A stretch of 64,000 nucleotides of DNA, taken from assembly GCF_040253635.1 (NCBI RefSeq), contig NZ_JBEJGX010000003.1:2294001-2358000 (forward strand), given 5' to 3'. Each line of letters starts with the position of its first letter. The stretch's first letter is position 1. This DNA is from Streptomyces sp. Edi2. GTDB taxonomy: Bacteria; Actinomycetota; Actinomycetes; Streptomycetales; Streptomycetaceae. Under the pieces are notes generated by a model. It was not told the origin of the DNA. It ran no database searches and saw only the letters and a program-made list of their open reading frames with translations. Of this stretch, positions 1-9,842 are shown one piece after another. The position numbers were made by a program, and so were the translations under genes.

Positions 1-1422
1 GGCGCGACCCATGGCGGCGCGCTGCAACGGCGGGAGCGGGACGGCTTCGCCTTCGATACGGGCCCCGGCCTGCTGCATCTGCCGGCCGTCTACCGCGATC
101 TGTTCCTCAAGACCGGCCGCGAGCCGCTGGAGAGCTGCGTCGAGCTGTCCCAGGTCGACCCCGCCGGCCGGCACGTCTTCGCCGACGGCACGGCCGTCTC
201 GCTGCCGAACGCCTCGCGGGCCGGGGTGCTGGCGGCCCTCGACGAGGCGCTGGGCGCCGGCCTCGGTGAACGCTGGAGCGACCTGATGGGCCGCGCCCGC
301 GAGGCCTGGGACGCCACCCGCCGGCCGCTCCTGGAGGAGCCGTTGTGGCAGGACTGGCGGGTGCTGGGGCGCGATCCGTATCCGGCGGTGCGCAAGCGCG
401 GGCTGTTCGGCCGGGGCAAGGGCCCCACCACCGCCACCCTCGCCGAGGTGGCCCGCCGCGAGCTGGCCGACCCCCGGCTGACCGCGCTGCTGGAGAGCCA
501 TGCGCTGGCGTACGGCTTCGACCCGCGCAGCGCCCCGGCGAGCGCCGTCGTGCTGCCGTACATGGAGCAGACCTTCGGCAGTTGGTATCCACGCGGCGGT
601 ATGCGGGCGCTGGCCGATGCGCTGTACGAGCGGTGCCTGGCGCGCAAGGTGGAGTTCAGCTTCGGCACGGCGGTGACCGCGGTCGTGGAGAAGGACGGCC
701 GGGCGGCCGGCATCGAGCTGGCCGACGGCCGGGTGGACGAGGCCGAGTTCGTGGTCGCGGGCATCGATCCGGTGCGGCTGGTGGAGCTCTGCGGGGGAAG
801 AGAGCCGTGGGGTGCCGACGAGGTGCGGCCCGACCTGGGCCCGGGCGACCGGGCCACCGCCCGGCTCACCGTCTGTCTGGCACTGCGCGGCGCGCGCCCC
901 TCGGATGCCGTGCACCGCACGGTGGTCCATGCCCCGGACCGCGAGGCCGAGTTGGCGGGCGTGTTCGGCGACGGCTCCGGGCCGCGGACCCCGTGCGCCC
1001 GGCCCACGGTGACGGTGCTGCGCCCTGACGACCCGGCGACCCGCCCTGACGAGGCCCATGAGGCGGTGACCCTGACCGCGACAGTGGCCCCGCCCGGCCC
1101 GGTCGACCGGCCGGGCGGGGAGGGCGCGGCGGCCTGCGCGGAGCGGATGACCGAGGTCGCCGAGGCCGCGGTTCCCGGGTTGCGGGAGCGGGTGCTGTGG
1201 CGGGAGGTGCTGCCGCCGGCGCCGGACGGACTGGTGCCGGGACCGTCGCTGGCCGGACAGGAAGGCCGCTTTCTGCGGCCCGGCAACCGCACCCGGATAC
1301 CGGGGCTCTACACGGTCGGCGGATGGTCACATCCGGGCGGCGGACCGGCACATGCCGGGATGTCCGGCGCGATCGTCGCGGGCCTGATCGTGAACGGCGA
1401 CGACTGGCACGGCTCCAGCTGA
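1..1422 (+). CDS. Phytoene-desaturase-like NAD(P)/FAD oxidoreductase, 5' end missing
   Basis: The reading frame is already open at base 1, so the start and the N-terminal dinucleotide-binding motif lie outside the window. The visible 473 residues begin with a GGALQRRERDGFAFDTGPGL stretch and end with GLYTVGGWSHPGGGPAHAGM. Both are typical of the CrtI/phytoene desaturase family, the second being the C-terminal FAD-contact motif. Family members carry out desaturation or isomerisation of polyprenoid chains with FAD. The position next to metF and thiE matches other Streptomyces, where a polyprenyl synthase often lies further upstream. The exact substrate cannot be inferred from this fragment. Confidence 0.85.
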   Translation, partial: GATHGGALQRRERDGFAFDTGPGLLHLPAVYRDLFLKTGREPLESCVELSQVDPAGRHVFADGTAVSLPNASRAGVLAALDEALGAGLGERWSDLMGRAREAWDATRRPLLEEPLWQDWRVLGRDPYPAVRKRGLFGRGKGPTTATLAEVARRELADPRLTALLESHALAYGFDPRSAPASAVVLPYMEQTFGSWYPRGGMRALADALYERCLARKVEFSFGTAVTAVVEKDGRAAGIELADGRVDEAEFVVAGIDPVRLVELCGGREPWGADEVRPDLGPGDRATARLTVCLALRGARPSDAVHRTVVHAPDREAELAGVFGDGSGPRTPCARPTVTVLRPDDPATRPDEAHEAVTLTATVAPPGPVDRPGGEGAAACAERMTEVAEAAVPGLRERVLWREVLPPAPDGLVPGPSLAGQEGRFLRPGNRTRIPGLYTVGGWSHPGGGPAHAGMSGAIVAGLIVNGDDWHGSS

Positions 1423-1582
1423 GCGGCGGGGCCGGGCTGTCCCGGCGGCCGCTGTCCCGGCGGGCGTCGTCCCGGCGGGCGCTGCCCGGGCTGCCGGGGC
1501 CGTCGTGGTGGGGTGCGGTGCGCGGCGCCACCGGCCACGCGTCCGTCCGCTCGGCAGCAGTGCTGCTCAGTAGCGGCGCTGC

Positions 1583-2842
1583 TCAGTAGCGGTACTGCTG
1601 CCCGTCGTACCCCGGCTGCTGGTAGGGCGGGTAGGGCTGCTGCTCGGGCGGGAGTTCGCTGTCGCGCTGCTGGGGGACCCAGACGCCACCGGGCGGGGTC
1701 TCGCCGTACCCCTGGCCGAGCGGCTGCCCCTGGGCGTCGTACTGCTGCGCCGCGTAGGGAGACGAGGCGTAGGGGTCCGCCTGCTGGTAGGGGTCGTAGG
1801 ACGCGGCGTACTGCTGCCCGCCGAGGTACGGGTCGGTGTAGGGCGCCTGCTGGCCCTGGCCGTCGCCGTAGGCCGCATAGGGGTCGGCATAGGGATCCTG
1901 GCCGGCTCCGGTCTGGTCGTAACCGCCGCCGTACGCATAGCCATTGCCGTTGCTGTTGCCATTGCCGGCAGCAGCGTCGTAGACGTCGTAGCCGCCGTAG
2001 CCCTGGTAACCGGGCTGCTGACCACGGGCATCGGGGCTGTAGACGCCGTACTGGCCGGTCTCGTCGGGCATCGGCTGGGGGGCGTAGACGGCGGTGGTGT
2101 CGGCCCGCGCGAAGTCGTCCTGGACGGCGAACGCCTGGGTGGCGTAGGCGCCTTGATCCTGCTGCTGCCCCTGGTACGGGTCCTGACCGCGGTAGTCGTC
2201 GCCGGGGGTGTAGCCGTAGAAGCCCTGCCCGACCACGGTCTCCTGCGCGGCGAAAGCCTCCTGCCCCGCAATGAACGTGTCCTGCGCGGCGAAAGCCTCC
2301 TGCCCCGCAACGAAGGTGTCCTGCGCGGCGAAACCGTCCTGCCCCGCAGGGCTACCGGGCCCGCCGTAGGAGCCCTGCCCGGCAAAGGTGTCCTGCCCGG
2401 CGTAGGGGTCCACCCGCTGGAATCCGCCGGTGCTCTCGAAGGTGTCCGGGCCCCCGTCGCCGGCCCGGCCGGGGGCCTCGGTGGGCGCCACCGCCTCCAG
2501 GCCGGAGACCTCCAGGGTCGGTTCGGCGGGGGGCGGTCCGGACGGGCGGGCCCGGCGGCGCCGGCCGGTGTCGCCGGACGCCCCGGGCATACCGCGCAGG
2601 GCCCAGCCGGTGGTGAAGCCGCGACGGAACGAGAGGGTCACATTCGTCTGCCCGATGGCGAAGGCGACAAGTCCCAGCCCGATCACGAGTATTGACGGGA
2701 TGATGACGCCGACGACCACACCGAGAAAACCCGCGAAGGCCAGCAGCCGCCAGCGCAGTCGCGCCTTGTTCTGGAGCAGGACCTCACCCAACAGCCACAG
2801 GGCTACCAGGCCGAACGCGATGTAGAGGACCGCCCAGCCCAT
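1583..2842 (-). CDS. Membrane protein with Gln/Tyr-rich repetitive C-terminal tail
   Basis: A protein of 419 residues. The first 70 residues contain two hydrophobic segments (WAVLYIAFGLVALWLLGEVL and a second around residues 35-65). The rest is low-complexity and rich in Gln, Tyr, Gly, Pro and Asp, with YDPY/DPYA-type motifs and a run of 13-residue repeats containing AGQEAFAAQDT. The tail is probably disordered and cytoplasmic or surface exposed. It starts 36 bp after the metF stop on the same strand, so it may share the metF transcript. I do not recognise a biochemical function. Similar two-helix proteins with disordered tails are found at this position in other streptomycetes. Confidence 0.8.
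   Translation of the reverse strand: MGWAVLYIAFGLVALWLLGEVLLQNKARLRWRLLAFAGFLGVVVGVIIPSILVIGLGLVAFAIGQTNVTLSFRRGFTTGWALRGMPGASGDTGRRRRARPSGPPPAEPTLEVSGLEAVAPTEAPGRAGDGGPDTFESTGGFQRVDPYAGQDTFAGQGSYGGPGSPAGQDGFAAQDTFVAGQEAFAAQDTFIAGQEAFAAQETVVGQGFYGYTPGDDYRGQDPYQGQQQDQGAYATQAFAVQDDFARADTTAVYAPQPMPDETGQYGVYSPDARGQQPGYQGYGGYDVYDAAAGNGNSNGNGYAYGGGYDQTGAGQDPYADPYAAYGDGQGQQAPYTDPYLGGQQYAASYDPYQQADPYASSPYAAQQYDAQGQPLGQGYGETPPGGVWVPQQRDSELPPEQQPYPPYQQPGYDGQQYRY
2241..2347 (-). repeat. 39-bp in-frame tandem repeat (about 2.7 units)
   Basis: Units at 2241-2279, 2280-2318 and 2319-2347 share TCCTGCGCGGCGAAA and CCTGCCCCGCA. Because 39 is a multiple of 3, the repeat adds 13 residues per unit (AAQDTFIAGQEAF-like) to the membrane protein tail. 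It looks like slippage expansion within the disordered region. Confidence 0.85.
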
Positions 2843-2878
2843 ATACGCCCCTCTTCCGCCGCTCGCCGGCCACCGTGA

Positions 2879-3796
2879 TCAGGACTGCTGGTGCAGTCCC
2901 AGATTCTCGTAGATTTCCAGGGTCGCCGTGGAGTGGTTCAGGGTAATGAAGTGCAACCCGGGAACATCCTCGGCCATCAAGCGTGCGCACAGGTCCGTTG
3001 CGTACTCGATACCAATGGAGCGTACCGCCGCCGGGTCGTCCTTGACGGCGAGGATGCGCTCGGCCAGCTCGGGCGGGAAGGCCGCGTTGCTGAGCTGAGC
3101 GAACCGCTCGATCTGGCGCACGTTCGTGACCGGCATGATCTCCGGAATGATCGGCGTCGAGCAACCCGCCGCCGCAACGCGGTCCCGCAGCCGGAAGTAG
3201 TCATCGGGGTAGAAGAACATCTGGGTGATGGCGAAGTCCGCCCCGGCGCGGCACTTGTCGACGAAGTGCGCCACGTCCGTGTCCCAGTCCGACGAACGCG
3301 GATGCATCTCGGGGAAGGCCGCGACGCCGACGCAGAAGTCGCCGGACTCCTTGATGAGCCGGACCAGGTCGGCGGCGTAGCCGATGCCCTCGGGGTGCTT
3401 GACCCACTCGCCCATCGGGTCGCCGGGCGGGTCCCCGCGCAGCGCGAGCATGTTGCGGATTCCGGCGTCGGCGTACTGGCCGATGATGTGGCGCAGGTCG
3501 GCCGTGGAGTGGTTGACCGCGGTCAGATGGGCGACCGGGGTCAGGGTGGTGTCGGTGGCGATGCGCTCGGTGGCGCGCACCGTGCCGTCACGGGAGGTGC
3601 CGCCGGCGCCGTACGTCACGGAGACGAACGTCGGCGAGACGGCCTCGATGCGGCGAATGGCGTTCCACAGGGTCCGCTCGCCCTTCTCCGTCTTGGGGGC
3701 GGCGAACTCGAACGAATACGACTGCTTACCGGAAGAAAGCAGGTCGCGCACCGTGCGTGCGCGATCAGTCCTGGTGGAAGCTGTACCTAGGGCCAT
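2879..3796 (-). CDS. metF: Methylenetetrahydrofolate reductase
   Basis: A protein of 305 residues that fills the bacterial MetF length. It reduces 5,10-methylene-THF to 5-methyl-THF with FAD, feeding methionine synthesis. Family sequences are present along the chain: [18 protein letters not shown] near the N-terminus (the conserved F-E-F-x-P-K and Glu region), [25 protein letters not shown], and the [17 protein letters not shown] segment of the TIM barrel. The ATG start at 3796 follows directly from a short intergenic region shared with thiE. No S-box is visible upstream, so methionine control is not apparent here. Confidence 0.96.
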   Translation of the reverse strand: MALGTASTRTDRARTVRDLLSSGKQSYSFEFAAPKTEKGERTLWNAIRRIEAVSPTFVSVTYGAGGTSRDGTVRATERIATDTTLTPVAHLTAVNHSTADLRHIIGQYADAGIRNMLALRGDPPGDPMGEWVKHPEGIGYAADLVRLIKESGDFCVGVAAFPEMHPRSSDWDTDVAHFVDKCRAGADFAITQMFFYPDDYFRLRDRVAAAGCSTPIIPEIMPVTNVRQIERFAQLSNAAFPPELAERILAVKDDPAAVRSIGIEYATDLCARLMAEDVPGLHFITLNHSTATLEIYENLGLHQQS

Positions 3797-3946
3797 ACCG
3801 GCAGGTTAACCACCGGCCGGGCCCACACCAACCGCGTCGGGCGTAATGCCTGGTTGGCCGGGTTGATGTCCACTGGGTGGACATTTTCCCGTCGCCCGGA
3901 CGTCAGGAGACCGCCCGGCTCCCGGCACCGCACACAGTGACGCAGG

Positions 3947-4648
3947 TCACCCGGCCTCGCGGGCCGGACTCGGCGGGGCGGAGGTGTCCGAGGCGTCCTG
4001 GGCGTCCCAGGTCCGGATGCGCCGGGCCAGTGCGGCGGCCGCCGCTCCCGGATCGTCCGCCTCCGTGAGGGCGCGGACCACCACGATCCGGCGGGCGCCC
4101 GCCTGCAGCACCTCGTCGAGATTTCCGGCGTCGATCCCGCCGATCGCGAACCAGGGGCGCTCGGGGGCGCGGGCCGCGGCGTAACGCACCAGGTCGAGGC
4201 CGGGGGCGTGGCGGCCGGGCTTGGTGGGGGTGGGCCAGCACGGGCCCGTGCAGAAGTAGTCCACACCCGGTTCGGTGAGTGCGGCGTCCACCTCGGCCTC
4301 GGCGTGGGTGGAGCGGCCTATGAGGGCGTCCGGGCCCAGCAGGGCGCGGGCGGCCGGGACCGGCAGATCGCCCTGCCCGAGATGCAGGACATCGCTGCCC
4401 GCCGCGTGGGCGACGTCCGCGCGGTCGTTGACCGCGAGCAGCTTGCCGTGCCGCCGGCAGGCGTCCGCGAAGACCTCCAGATGCCGCAGCTCCTCGCCGG
4501 CCTCCATGCCCTTGTCCCGCAGCTGGACGATGTCCACACCGGAGGCGAGCACCGCGTCCAGGAACTGCGGGAGATCGCCCTGGCGCCGGCGGGCGTCCGT
4601 GCAGAGGTAGAGCCTGGCATCGGACAGAGCCGGGCGTGCGGTGGTCAT
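3947..4648 (-). CDS. thiE: Thiamine-phosphate synthase
   Basis: ThiE joins HMP-pyrophosphate and carboxythiazole phosphate to give thiamine monophosphate. The 233-residue protein begins [18 protein letters not shown]. It contains [11 protein letters not shown] (pyrophosphate region), [20 protein letters not shown], the [14 protein letters not shown] loop and [11 protein letters not shown], all diagnostic for the family. An in-frame start 60 bp upstream is possible, but the extra residues are arginine/proline-rich and unlike the family. It lies opposite in strand to thiOSG, about 2 kb away. No thi box is visible directly upstream of this gene, so it may be controlled differently from thiOSG. 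Confidence 0.95.
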   Translation of the reverse strand: MTTARPALSDARLYLCTDARRRQGDLPQFLDAVLASGVDIVQLRDKGMEAGEELRHLEVFADACRRHGKLLAVNDRADVAHAAGSDVLHLGQGDLPVPAARALLGPDALIGRSTHAEAEVDAALTEPGVDYFCTGPCWPTPTKPGRHAPGLDLVRYAAARAPERPWFAIGGIDAGNLDEVLQAGARRIVVVRALTEADDPGAAAAALARRIRTWDAQDASDTSAPPSPAREAG

Positions 4649-4762
4649 CGGGCGGTTCCCCCAAGGTCGGGGGCGTACGGGCCGGGCCTTCCGGTCCGTA
4701 CGCCCCACGGATGCGGTTACGGATGCTGATGCGGCTGCCGGAGTGCGGGCCGCGTCATGGCG

Positions 4763-5128
4763 TCAGACGGCGAGCGCCTGGGCCCGGCGCTTCACCTCCG
4801 TGCCGCGATTCTCGCGCAGCGCCTGGGCGGGCGTGCCGGGCAGGGTCTCATCCGGGGTGAACAGCCACTCCAGCATCTCCTGGTCGGTGAAACCGTCGTC
4901 CTTGAGGAGGGTGAGGGTGCCGACGAGGCCCTTGACCACCTTGTCGTCCTTGATGAAATCGGCGGGCACGTGCAGCGCCCGGTTCTCGCCGCGGCGCACC
5001 GCGATCAGCTGGCCCTCCTTGACCAGCTGCCGGACCCGCGTCACCTCGACGCCGAGCTGTTCGGCGATGTCGGGGAGGGTGAGCCAGGCGGGGACGAGTC
5101 CATCGATGTTTGCGTCAATCTCGGTCAC
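4763..5128 (-). CDS. Rv2175c-family DNA-binding protein
   Basis: A small protein of 121 residues from a GTG start (VTEIDANIDGLVPAWLTLPD). The N-terminal half is a MerR/excisionase-like helix-turn-helix (LPDIAEQLGVEVTRVRQLVK followed by a wing, GQLIAVRRGENRALHVPADF). The C-terminal half is helical (LKDDGFTDQEMLEWLFTPD). In M. tuberculosis the homologue Rv2175c is a DNA-binding substrate of the Ser/Thr kinase PknL encoded beside it. Here a PASTA kinase lies 5 kb away, separated by thiamine genes. The longer in-frame extension to 5194 is less likely. Function inferred from family only. Confidence 0.88.
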   Translation of the reverse strand: MTEIDANIDGLVPAWLTLPDIAEQLGVEVTRVRQLVKEGQLIAVRRGENRALHVPADFIKDDKVVKGLVGTLTLLKDDGFTDQEMLEWLFTPDETLPGTPAQALRENRGTEVKRRAQALAV

Positions 5129-5285
5129 AGGACAAGCCTGCCACCTCCCACTGACAGCCGGTAGCCGGGCATCGCCATCGGAGGCCCGCTGCACACCGGA
5201 GGGTGACGGCCGGCGCCCGGCCGGCCACCGGCGGTCACCGCGCGCCCGGTACCCCTCCGCTCCGCACCCCGCTCCCGGCTCCCCG

Positions 5286-6527
5286 CTACAGCGCCGCGGA
5301 CTTCAACGGCACCGACGCATTCGCGGCCCGCTCCCGGTCCATGGCCACGCCCCGCTCGATCAGCTTGCGCCCCTGGGCGAGGTCCCGCGGCCGCCCCACG
5401 GCCAGCAGCGCAACGAGCCTTCCGTCCCGTAGCCAGATCACCGACCAGGCGGCCCCGGCCGGGTCACCGCGCCAGACCAGCTCGTCGGCGTCCCCGTGGT
5501 GGCCCACGTACTGCACGAACCGGCCGAACTGCTCCGACCAGAAGTACGGGACGGGGTCGTAGGCCACGCCCTCCGCCTCACCGCGGGCGATGTTCTCGGC
5601 GACCGTACGCGGACCCTGGAGGGCGTTGTCCCAGTGATGGATCAGCAGACGGGCCCCGTAGCGGGCCGACGGGAAGGAGGCGCAGTCGCCGACCGCGTAG
5701 ACATCGGGCACCGAGGTGCGCAGCTGCTCGTCGGCCAGTACGGAGCCGTCCCGCGGCGAGAGCTCGACGCCCGATCCGGCCAGCCAGCCGGTCGCGGGGC
5801 GGGCGCCGATCCCGATGACCACCGCGTCGGCAGGCAGCACCGTGCCGTCGTCGAGGGTGACCGCGCCCGCCGTGACGGAGGCGACCCGGGCGCCGGTGCG
5901 CAGTTCCGCGCCCGCGTCCGCGTACCAGCCGGCCATATGGACGGCGACCTCGGCGGGCAGCGCACCGGCCAGCGGGCGGTCGGCGGCCTCGACGACGGTG
6001 ACCGCGCAGCCCGCCTCGCGCGCCGCGGTCGCGAACTCGGCACCGATCCAGCCGGCTCCGACGACCACGATCTCGTGCTGGGCGGCGAGCACCGGCCGCA
6101 GCCGCTCGGCGTCATCCAGGGTGCGCAGCAGATGGACGCCGGGCAGTCCCTCGCTGCCGGGCAGCACGACCGGGGCGGCGCCGGTCGCCAGGACCGCGTA
6201 GTCGTAGGGGACCGGGCCCTCGGCCGTCTCGATCACATGGGCGTCCGGCACCAGGGCGGTGACCGGGCGGCTGAGGTGGAGGGTGATGCCGAGCGCGGCG
6301 AAGTCGACGTCGAAGGTGGAGCCCTCGGCCTTGCCCAGGAGGACCGCCTTGGACAGCGGCGGACGGTCGTAGGGCTGGTGGGGCTCGTCGCCGAGGAGCG
6401 TGATCGCGCCGGGCCAGCCCTGTTCCCGCAGGGCGACGGCGGTCTGCACACCCGCGATTCCGGCGCCGGCGATCACGACGTACGGCGTGCGGTCAGGGGC
6501 CTGGGAGGACTTGCTCTGCTCGCTCAC
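5286..6527 (-). CDS. Ferredoxin-reductase-like NAD(P)/FAD oxidoreductase
   Basis: A protein of 413 residues. It has an N-terminal FAD site (VVIAGAGIAGVQTAVALREQ), the PYDRPPLSK motif of the rubredoxin/ferredoxin reductase group, ATGAAPVVLPG, a second NAD site (EIVVVGAGWIGAEFATAARE) and VYAVGDCASFP near the C-terminal FAD contact. A reductase C-terminal domain follows (HHWDNALQGPRTVAENIARG). Such enzymes pass electrons from NAD(P)H to a ferredoxin or rubredoxin serving an oxygenase or P450. No ferredoxin or P450 gene is adjacent, so the partner is unknown. It is divergent from thiO; the TPP riboswitch lies between them but serves the other strand. Confidence 0.9.
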   Translation of the reverse strand: MSEQSKSSQAPDRTPYVVIAGAGIAGVQTAVALREQGWPGAITLLGDEPHQPYDRPPLSKAVLLGKAEGSTFDVDFAALGITLHLSRPVTALVPDAHVIETAEGPVPYDYAVLATGAAPVVLPGSEGLPGVHLLRTLDDAERLRPVLAAQHEIVVVGAGWIGAEFATAAREAGCAVTVVEAADRPLAGALPAEVAVHMAGWYADAGAELRTGARVASVTAGAVTLDDGTVLPADAVVIGIGARPATGWLAGSGVELSPRDGSVLADEQLRTSVPDVYAVGDCASFPSARYGARLLIHHWDNALQGPRTVAENIARGEAEGVAYDPVPYFWSEQFGRFVQYVGHHGDADELVWRGDPAGAAWSVIWLRDGRLVALLAVGRPRDLAQGRKLIERGVAMDRERAANASVPLKSAAL

Positions 6528-6700
6528 CCGATCACTCTAGGACGGGGTGTGAGGCGGCTCGCAGCAGCGCGCAAGGAGATCTCTGACACAGCGTCACCGT
6601 CCGGGTCACCGTCCGAGCGGCCCGGGACGCAGGCCCCGGGAGGCCGGGGGCGCTGCCTTACGGTGCCTCCGCGCCCCGTATTAGGGTGACGGCTACACGC

Positions 6701-6791
6701 ACTCGCGGGAGCCCGGACGCACCGGGCTGAGAGGGAGGCTGACCGGCCTCCGACCGTACGAACCTGATCCGGGTCATGCCGGCGAAGGGAG
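6701..6791 (+). promoter_or_regulatory. TPP riboswitch (thi box)
   Basis: The region carries the CTGAGA core at 6727-6732 and the ACCTGATCCGGGT core at 6762-6774, followed by GCCGGCGAAGGGAG: the two conserved halves of the thiamine pyrophosphate aptamer in the right order and spacing. The 3' strand runs straight into the Shine-Dalgarno GGGAGGGG (6787-6794) of thiO, whose ATG is at 6805. TPP binding should therefore hide the ribosome binding site and reduce thiOSG translation. No separate terminator hairpin is visible between aptamer and gene. Confidence 0.95.
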
Positions 6792-6804
6792 GGGCTGGAC
6801 GCCC

Positions 6805-8055
6805 ATGCACGCAACAACCGCCACACGATCACAACCCACCCCGCAGAGCCCTGATGTGCTGGTCATCGGCGGCGGCATCATCGGCCTGGTCACCGCCTGG
6901 CGGGCGGCCGTCCGCGGGCTGAGCACCGCGGTGGCCGACCCCGCGCCCGGCCGCGGCGCCGCCCGGGTCGCGGCCGGGATGCTGGCGGCGGTCACCGAGC
7001 TCCACTACGGCGAGCAGACCCTGCTGGGCCTCAACCTCGCCTCCGCCCGTCGCTACCCCCGGTTCGTCGAAGAGCTGGAGGAGGCCGCGGGCCAGGCCGT
7101 CGGCTACCGGCGGTGCGGCACCCTGGCCGTCGCGCTGGACGCCGACGACCGCGCCCATCTGCGCGAACTGCATGCCCTGCAGATCCGCTCGGGACTGGAG
7201 TCACAGTGGCTCACGGGGCGCGAGTGCCGGCGCCTGGAGCCGATGCTGGCCCCCGGGGTGCGCGGCGGTCTGCGGGTGGACGGCGACCATCAGGTCGATC
7301 CGCGCCGGCTGGCGAGCGCGCTGCTGACCGCCTGCGAGCGCTCAGGGGTGGTCTTCCACCGGAGCGCGGCCGTGCGGCTGACGGTCGACGGCGGCCGTGC
7401 CACCGGCGCGGAACTCGCCGACGGGACCCGGGTGCCGGCCGGTCAGGTCGTACTGGCCGCGGGCAGCCACAGCGGCCGGCTCGCCGGCCTGCCCGACGAG
7501 GTGCTGCCCCGGGTGCGGCCGGTCAAGGGCCAGGTACTGCGGCTGCGGCTGCCTCAGATGCCGGCCGGCAGTCCCGCCTTCCTCTCCCGCACCGTACGGG
7601 CGGTCGTCCGCGGCGGCCCGCTCTACCTGGTCCCGCGCGAGAACGGCGAACTGGTCGTCGGCGCCACCAGCGAGGAGCTGGGCTGGGACACCACCGTGAC
7701 CGCGGGCGGGGTCTACGAGCTGCTGCGCGACGCCCACGAACTGGTCCCCGGCATCACCGAGCTCCCGCTCGTCGAGACCTGCGCCGGCCTGCGCCCCGGC
7801 TCCCCCGACAACGCCCCGATGCTCGGGCCGACCGCACTGCCCGGCCTCCACCTCGCCACCGGCCACTTCCGCAACGGGGTGCTGCTCACCCCCGTCACCG
7901 GTGACGCGATGGCCGAGGTACTGACCACCGGCCTCCTCCCCGAAGAGGCCCGCCCCTTCTCCCCCGCGCGCTTCTCCCCCACGCCTGAACGGCACGGGGG
8001 CACGGATGCGCCGGGACCCGAGCGCACCCGTGCCCCACAGGAGCAGCCCGTATGA
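6805..8055 (+). CDS. thiO: Glycine oxidase ThiO
   Basis: A FAD-dependent amino acid oxidase of the DAO family that oxidises glycine to iminoglycine, the nitrogen and carbon donor for the thiamine thiazole ring. The 416-residue protein has the FAD site VLVIGGGIIGLVTAWRAA near residue 15 and the conserved ARVAAGMLAAVTE stretch. C-terminal features are YLVPRENGELVVGATSEELG, CAGLRPGSPDNAPMLG and GHFRNGVLLTPVT. It is the first gene of thiO-thiS-thiG, directly under the TPP riboswitch. The last 45 residues are rich in Pro/Arg and may be a species-specific tail. It overlaps thiS by 4 bp (ATGA). Confidence 0.96.
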   Translation: MHATTATRSQPTPQSPDVLVIGGGIIGLVTAWRAAVRGLSTAVADPAPGRGAARVAAGMLAAVTELHYGEQTLLGLNLASARRYPRFVEELEEAAGQAVGYRRCGTLAVALDADDRAHLRELHALQIRSGLESQWLTGRECRRLEPMLAPGVRGGLRVDGDHQVDPRRLASALLTACERSGVVFHRSAAVRLTVDGGRATGAELADGTRVPAGQVVLAAGSHSGRLAGLPDEVLPRVRPVKGQVLRLRLPQMPAGSPAFLSRTVRAVVRGGPLYLVPRENGELVVGATSEELGWDTTVTAGGVYELLRDAHELVPGITELPLVETCAGLRPGSPDNAPMLGPTALPGLHLATGHFRNGVLLTPVTGDAMAEVLTTGLLPEEARPFSPARFSPTPERHGGTDAPGPERTRAPQEQPV

Positions 8056-8279
8056 ACGCCGCCCCATCCGCCCCCACCGTCTCGGTGTCCGTCAACGGGG
8101 AGACCCGCGAGATCCCCGGCGATCTCACCCTCGACCGGCTCGTCGCGACGCTGTCCCAGGCACCCGCCGGGGTGGCCGCGGCGGTCAATGAGACCGTGGT
8201 GCCCCGTACCCGGTGGCCCGCCACTCCGCTCGCCGACGGCGACCGCGTCGAGGTGCTCACCGCGGTCCAGGGAGGCTGA
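8052..8279 (+). CDS. thiS: Sulfur carrier protein ThiS
   Basis: A small beta-grasp (ubiquitin-like) protein of 75 residues ending in the required Gly-Gly (LTAVQGG). The C-terminal glycine is adenylated and converted to a thiocarboxylate that gives sulfur to the thiazole. VSVNGETREIPGDLTLDRLV and VAAAVNETVVPR match the family. The ATG overlaps the thiO stop by 4 bp, so the two are translationally coupled. No thiF is beside it, so the adenylating enzyme must be encoded elsewhere (a MoeB-like protein, by inference). Confidence 0.97.
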   Translation: MNAAPSAPTVSVSVNGETREIPGDLTLDRLVATLSQAPAGVAAAVNETVVPRTRWPATPLADGDRVEVLTAVQGG

Positions 8280-9137
<858 letters not shown>

Positions 9138-9149
9138 GTTTTCGGCCGG

Positions 9150-9392
9150 TCCGCTGCGCTTTGCCTCGCCCCTGTTTTTGGCTTTCCCGCCGTGGGGGTT
9201 GCTCTCCGTTGCGCCGGCGGCGGGCGGGGTCCGCTGCGCGGGGCTGTGGGTGCGGTGACTGACCTCCGGGGCCTGGTGTGTGGACTGCTTCGCTTTACGT
9301 CCACACACCAGGCCCCTCCGGCCCGTCCCCTCCCGTGGGGGGAGATGGTGAAGGTGGGTGGGGGCGGGCGTCGATCACAGACATTTCCCCGT
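9150..9392 (+). repeat. Intergenic repeat element, left half (locus 1)
   Basis: First half of a 700-bp island between thiG and the PASTA kinase. It starts with TTTGGCTTTCCCGCCGTGGG, passes through GTCCGCTGCGCGGGGCTGTG to a hairpin, then CTCCGGCCCGTCCCCTCCCG, and ends with GATCACAGACATTTCCC. The same blocks in the same order recur at 42365-42625 and (without the end) at 62440-62670. I see no convincing coding sequence: the long frames read as Arg/Pro/Ser-rich shadow peptides. Confidence 0.9.
9268..9316 (+). repeat. Hairpin copy A with invariant loop
   Basis: Perfect 18-bp stem (9268-9285 GGGGCCTGGTGTGTGGAC paired with 9299-9316) closing the 13-nt loop TGCTTCGCTTTAC (9286-9298). It lies about 130 bp after the thiG stop and could also serve as its terminator, though no T-run follows. 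Confidence 0.92.
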
Positions 9393-9494
9393 GCCGCAGC
9401 CCATTCCCCGCGCCAGGTGGCTCCCCTGTGCCCAGGGCCATTCCCCCACGTCTGCGACGCGCACCTGACCACCCAGGTCCACCCCCACCAGCCT

Positions 9495-9830
9495 TTTCCC
9501 ACCCACCCAACGGGAGGGGACGGGCCGGAGCGGGTGGGTGTCCGGACGTAAAGCGAAGCAGTCCGGACACCCGCCCGCGCAGGCCCGTCACCGCACCCCG
9601 ACAGCCCCGCGCAGCGGACCCCGCCCCGCGCAGCGGCACCGCCCGCCGCCAGGCGCAACGAAGGGAAAGCCGAAAACGGGGCGAGGCAAAGCGCAGCGGA
9701 CCCGCACCGCGCAGCGGGCGACAAACGGCGCGCAACCCCCACGGCGGGAAAGCCAAAAACGTGGGCCAAAGGCAAAGCGCAGCGAACCGGCCGGGAGGCC
9801 GAAATCGTGGGAGGCGGCCCATAGGCCATA
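9495..9830 (-). repeat. Intergenic repeat element, right half, inverted (locus 1)
   Basis: An inverted copy of the left half. Read on the minus strand it gives the same order: TTTGGCTTTCCCGCCGTGGG, the GC-rich block, the hairpin, then CTCCGGCCCGTCCCCTCCCG. It ends about a dozen bases before the kinase start at 9843, so kinase transcription must start inside it or upstream. Between the halves (9393-9494) is a short spacer with repeated CCATTCCCC/CCAGG motifs similar to the spacer at the second island. Confidence 0.9.
9530..9578 (-). repeat. Hairpin copy B with invariant loop
   Basis: 18-bp stem (9530-9547 with 9561-9578) around the reverse complement of the loop, GTAAAGCGAAGCA at 9548-9560. 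One pair is T-G (a wobble if the plus strand is the RNA), where copy D has T-A. Confidence 0.92.
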
Positions 9831-9842
9831 GACTCTTCTGCC

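Noticed and set aside
3797..3946. Region between thiE and metF searched for an S-box, SAM-II/IV or second thi box
   Set aside because: None of the conserved blocks is visible on either strand.
9192..9831. Several frames of 90-250 codons within the repeat islands (also at 42432-43160 and 62361-62731)
   Set aside because: They are frames through palindromic GC-rich repeats. The peptides (Ser/Arg/Pro-rich) simply mirror the repeated DNA in different frames and have no ribosome binding sites.
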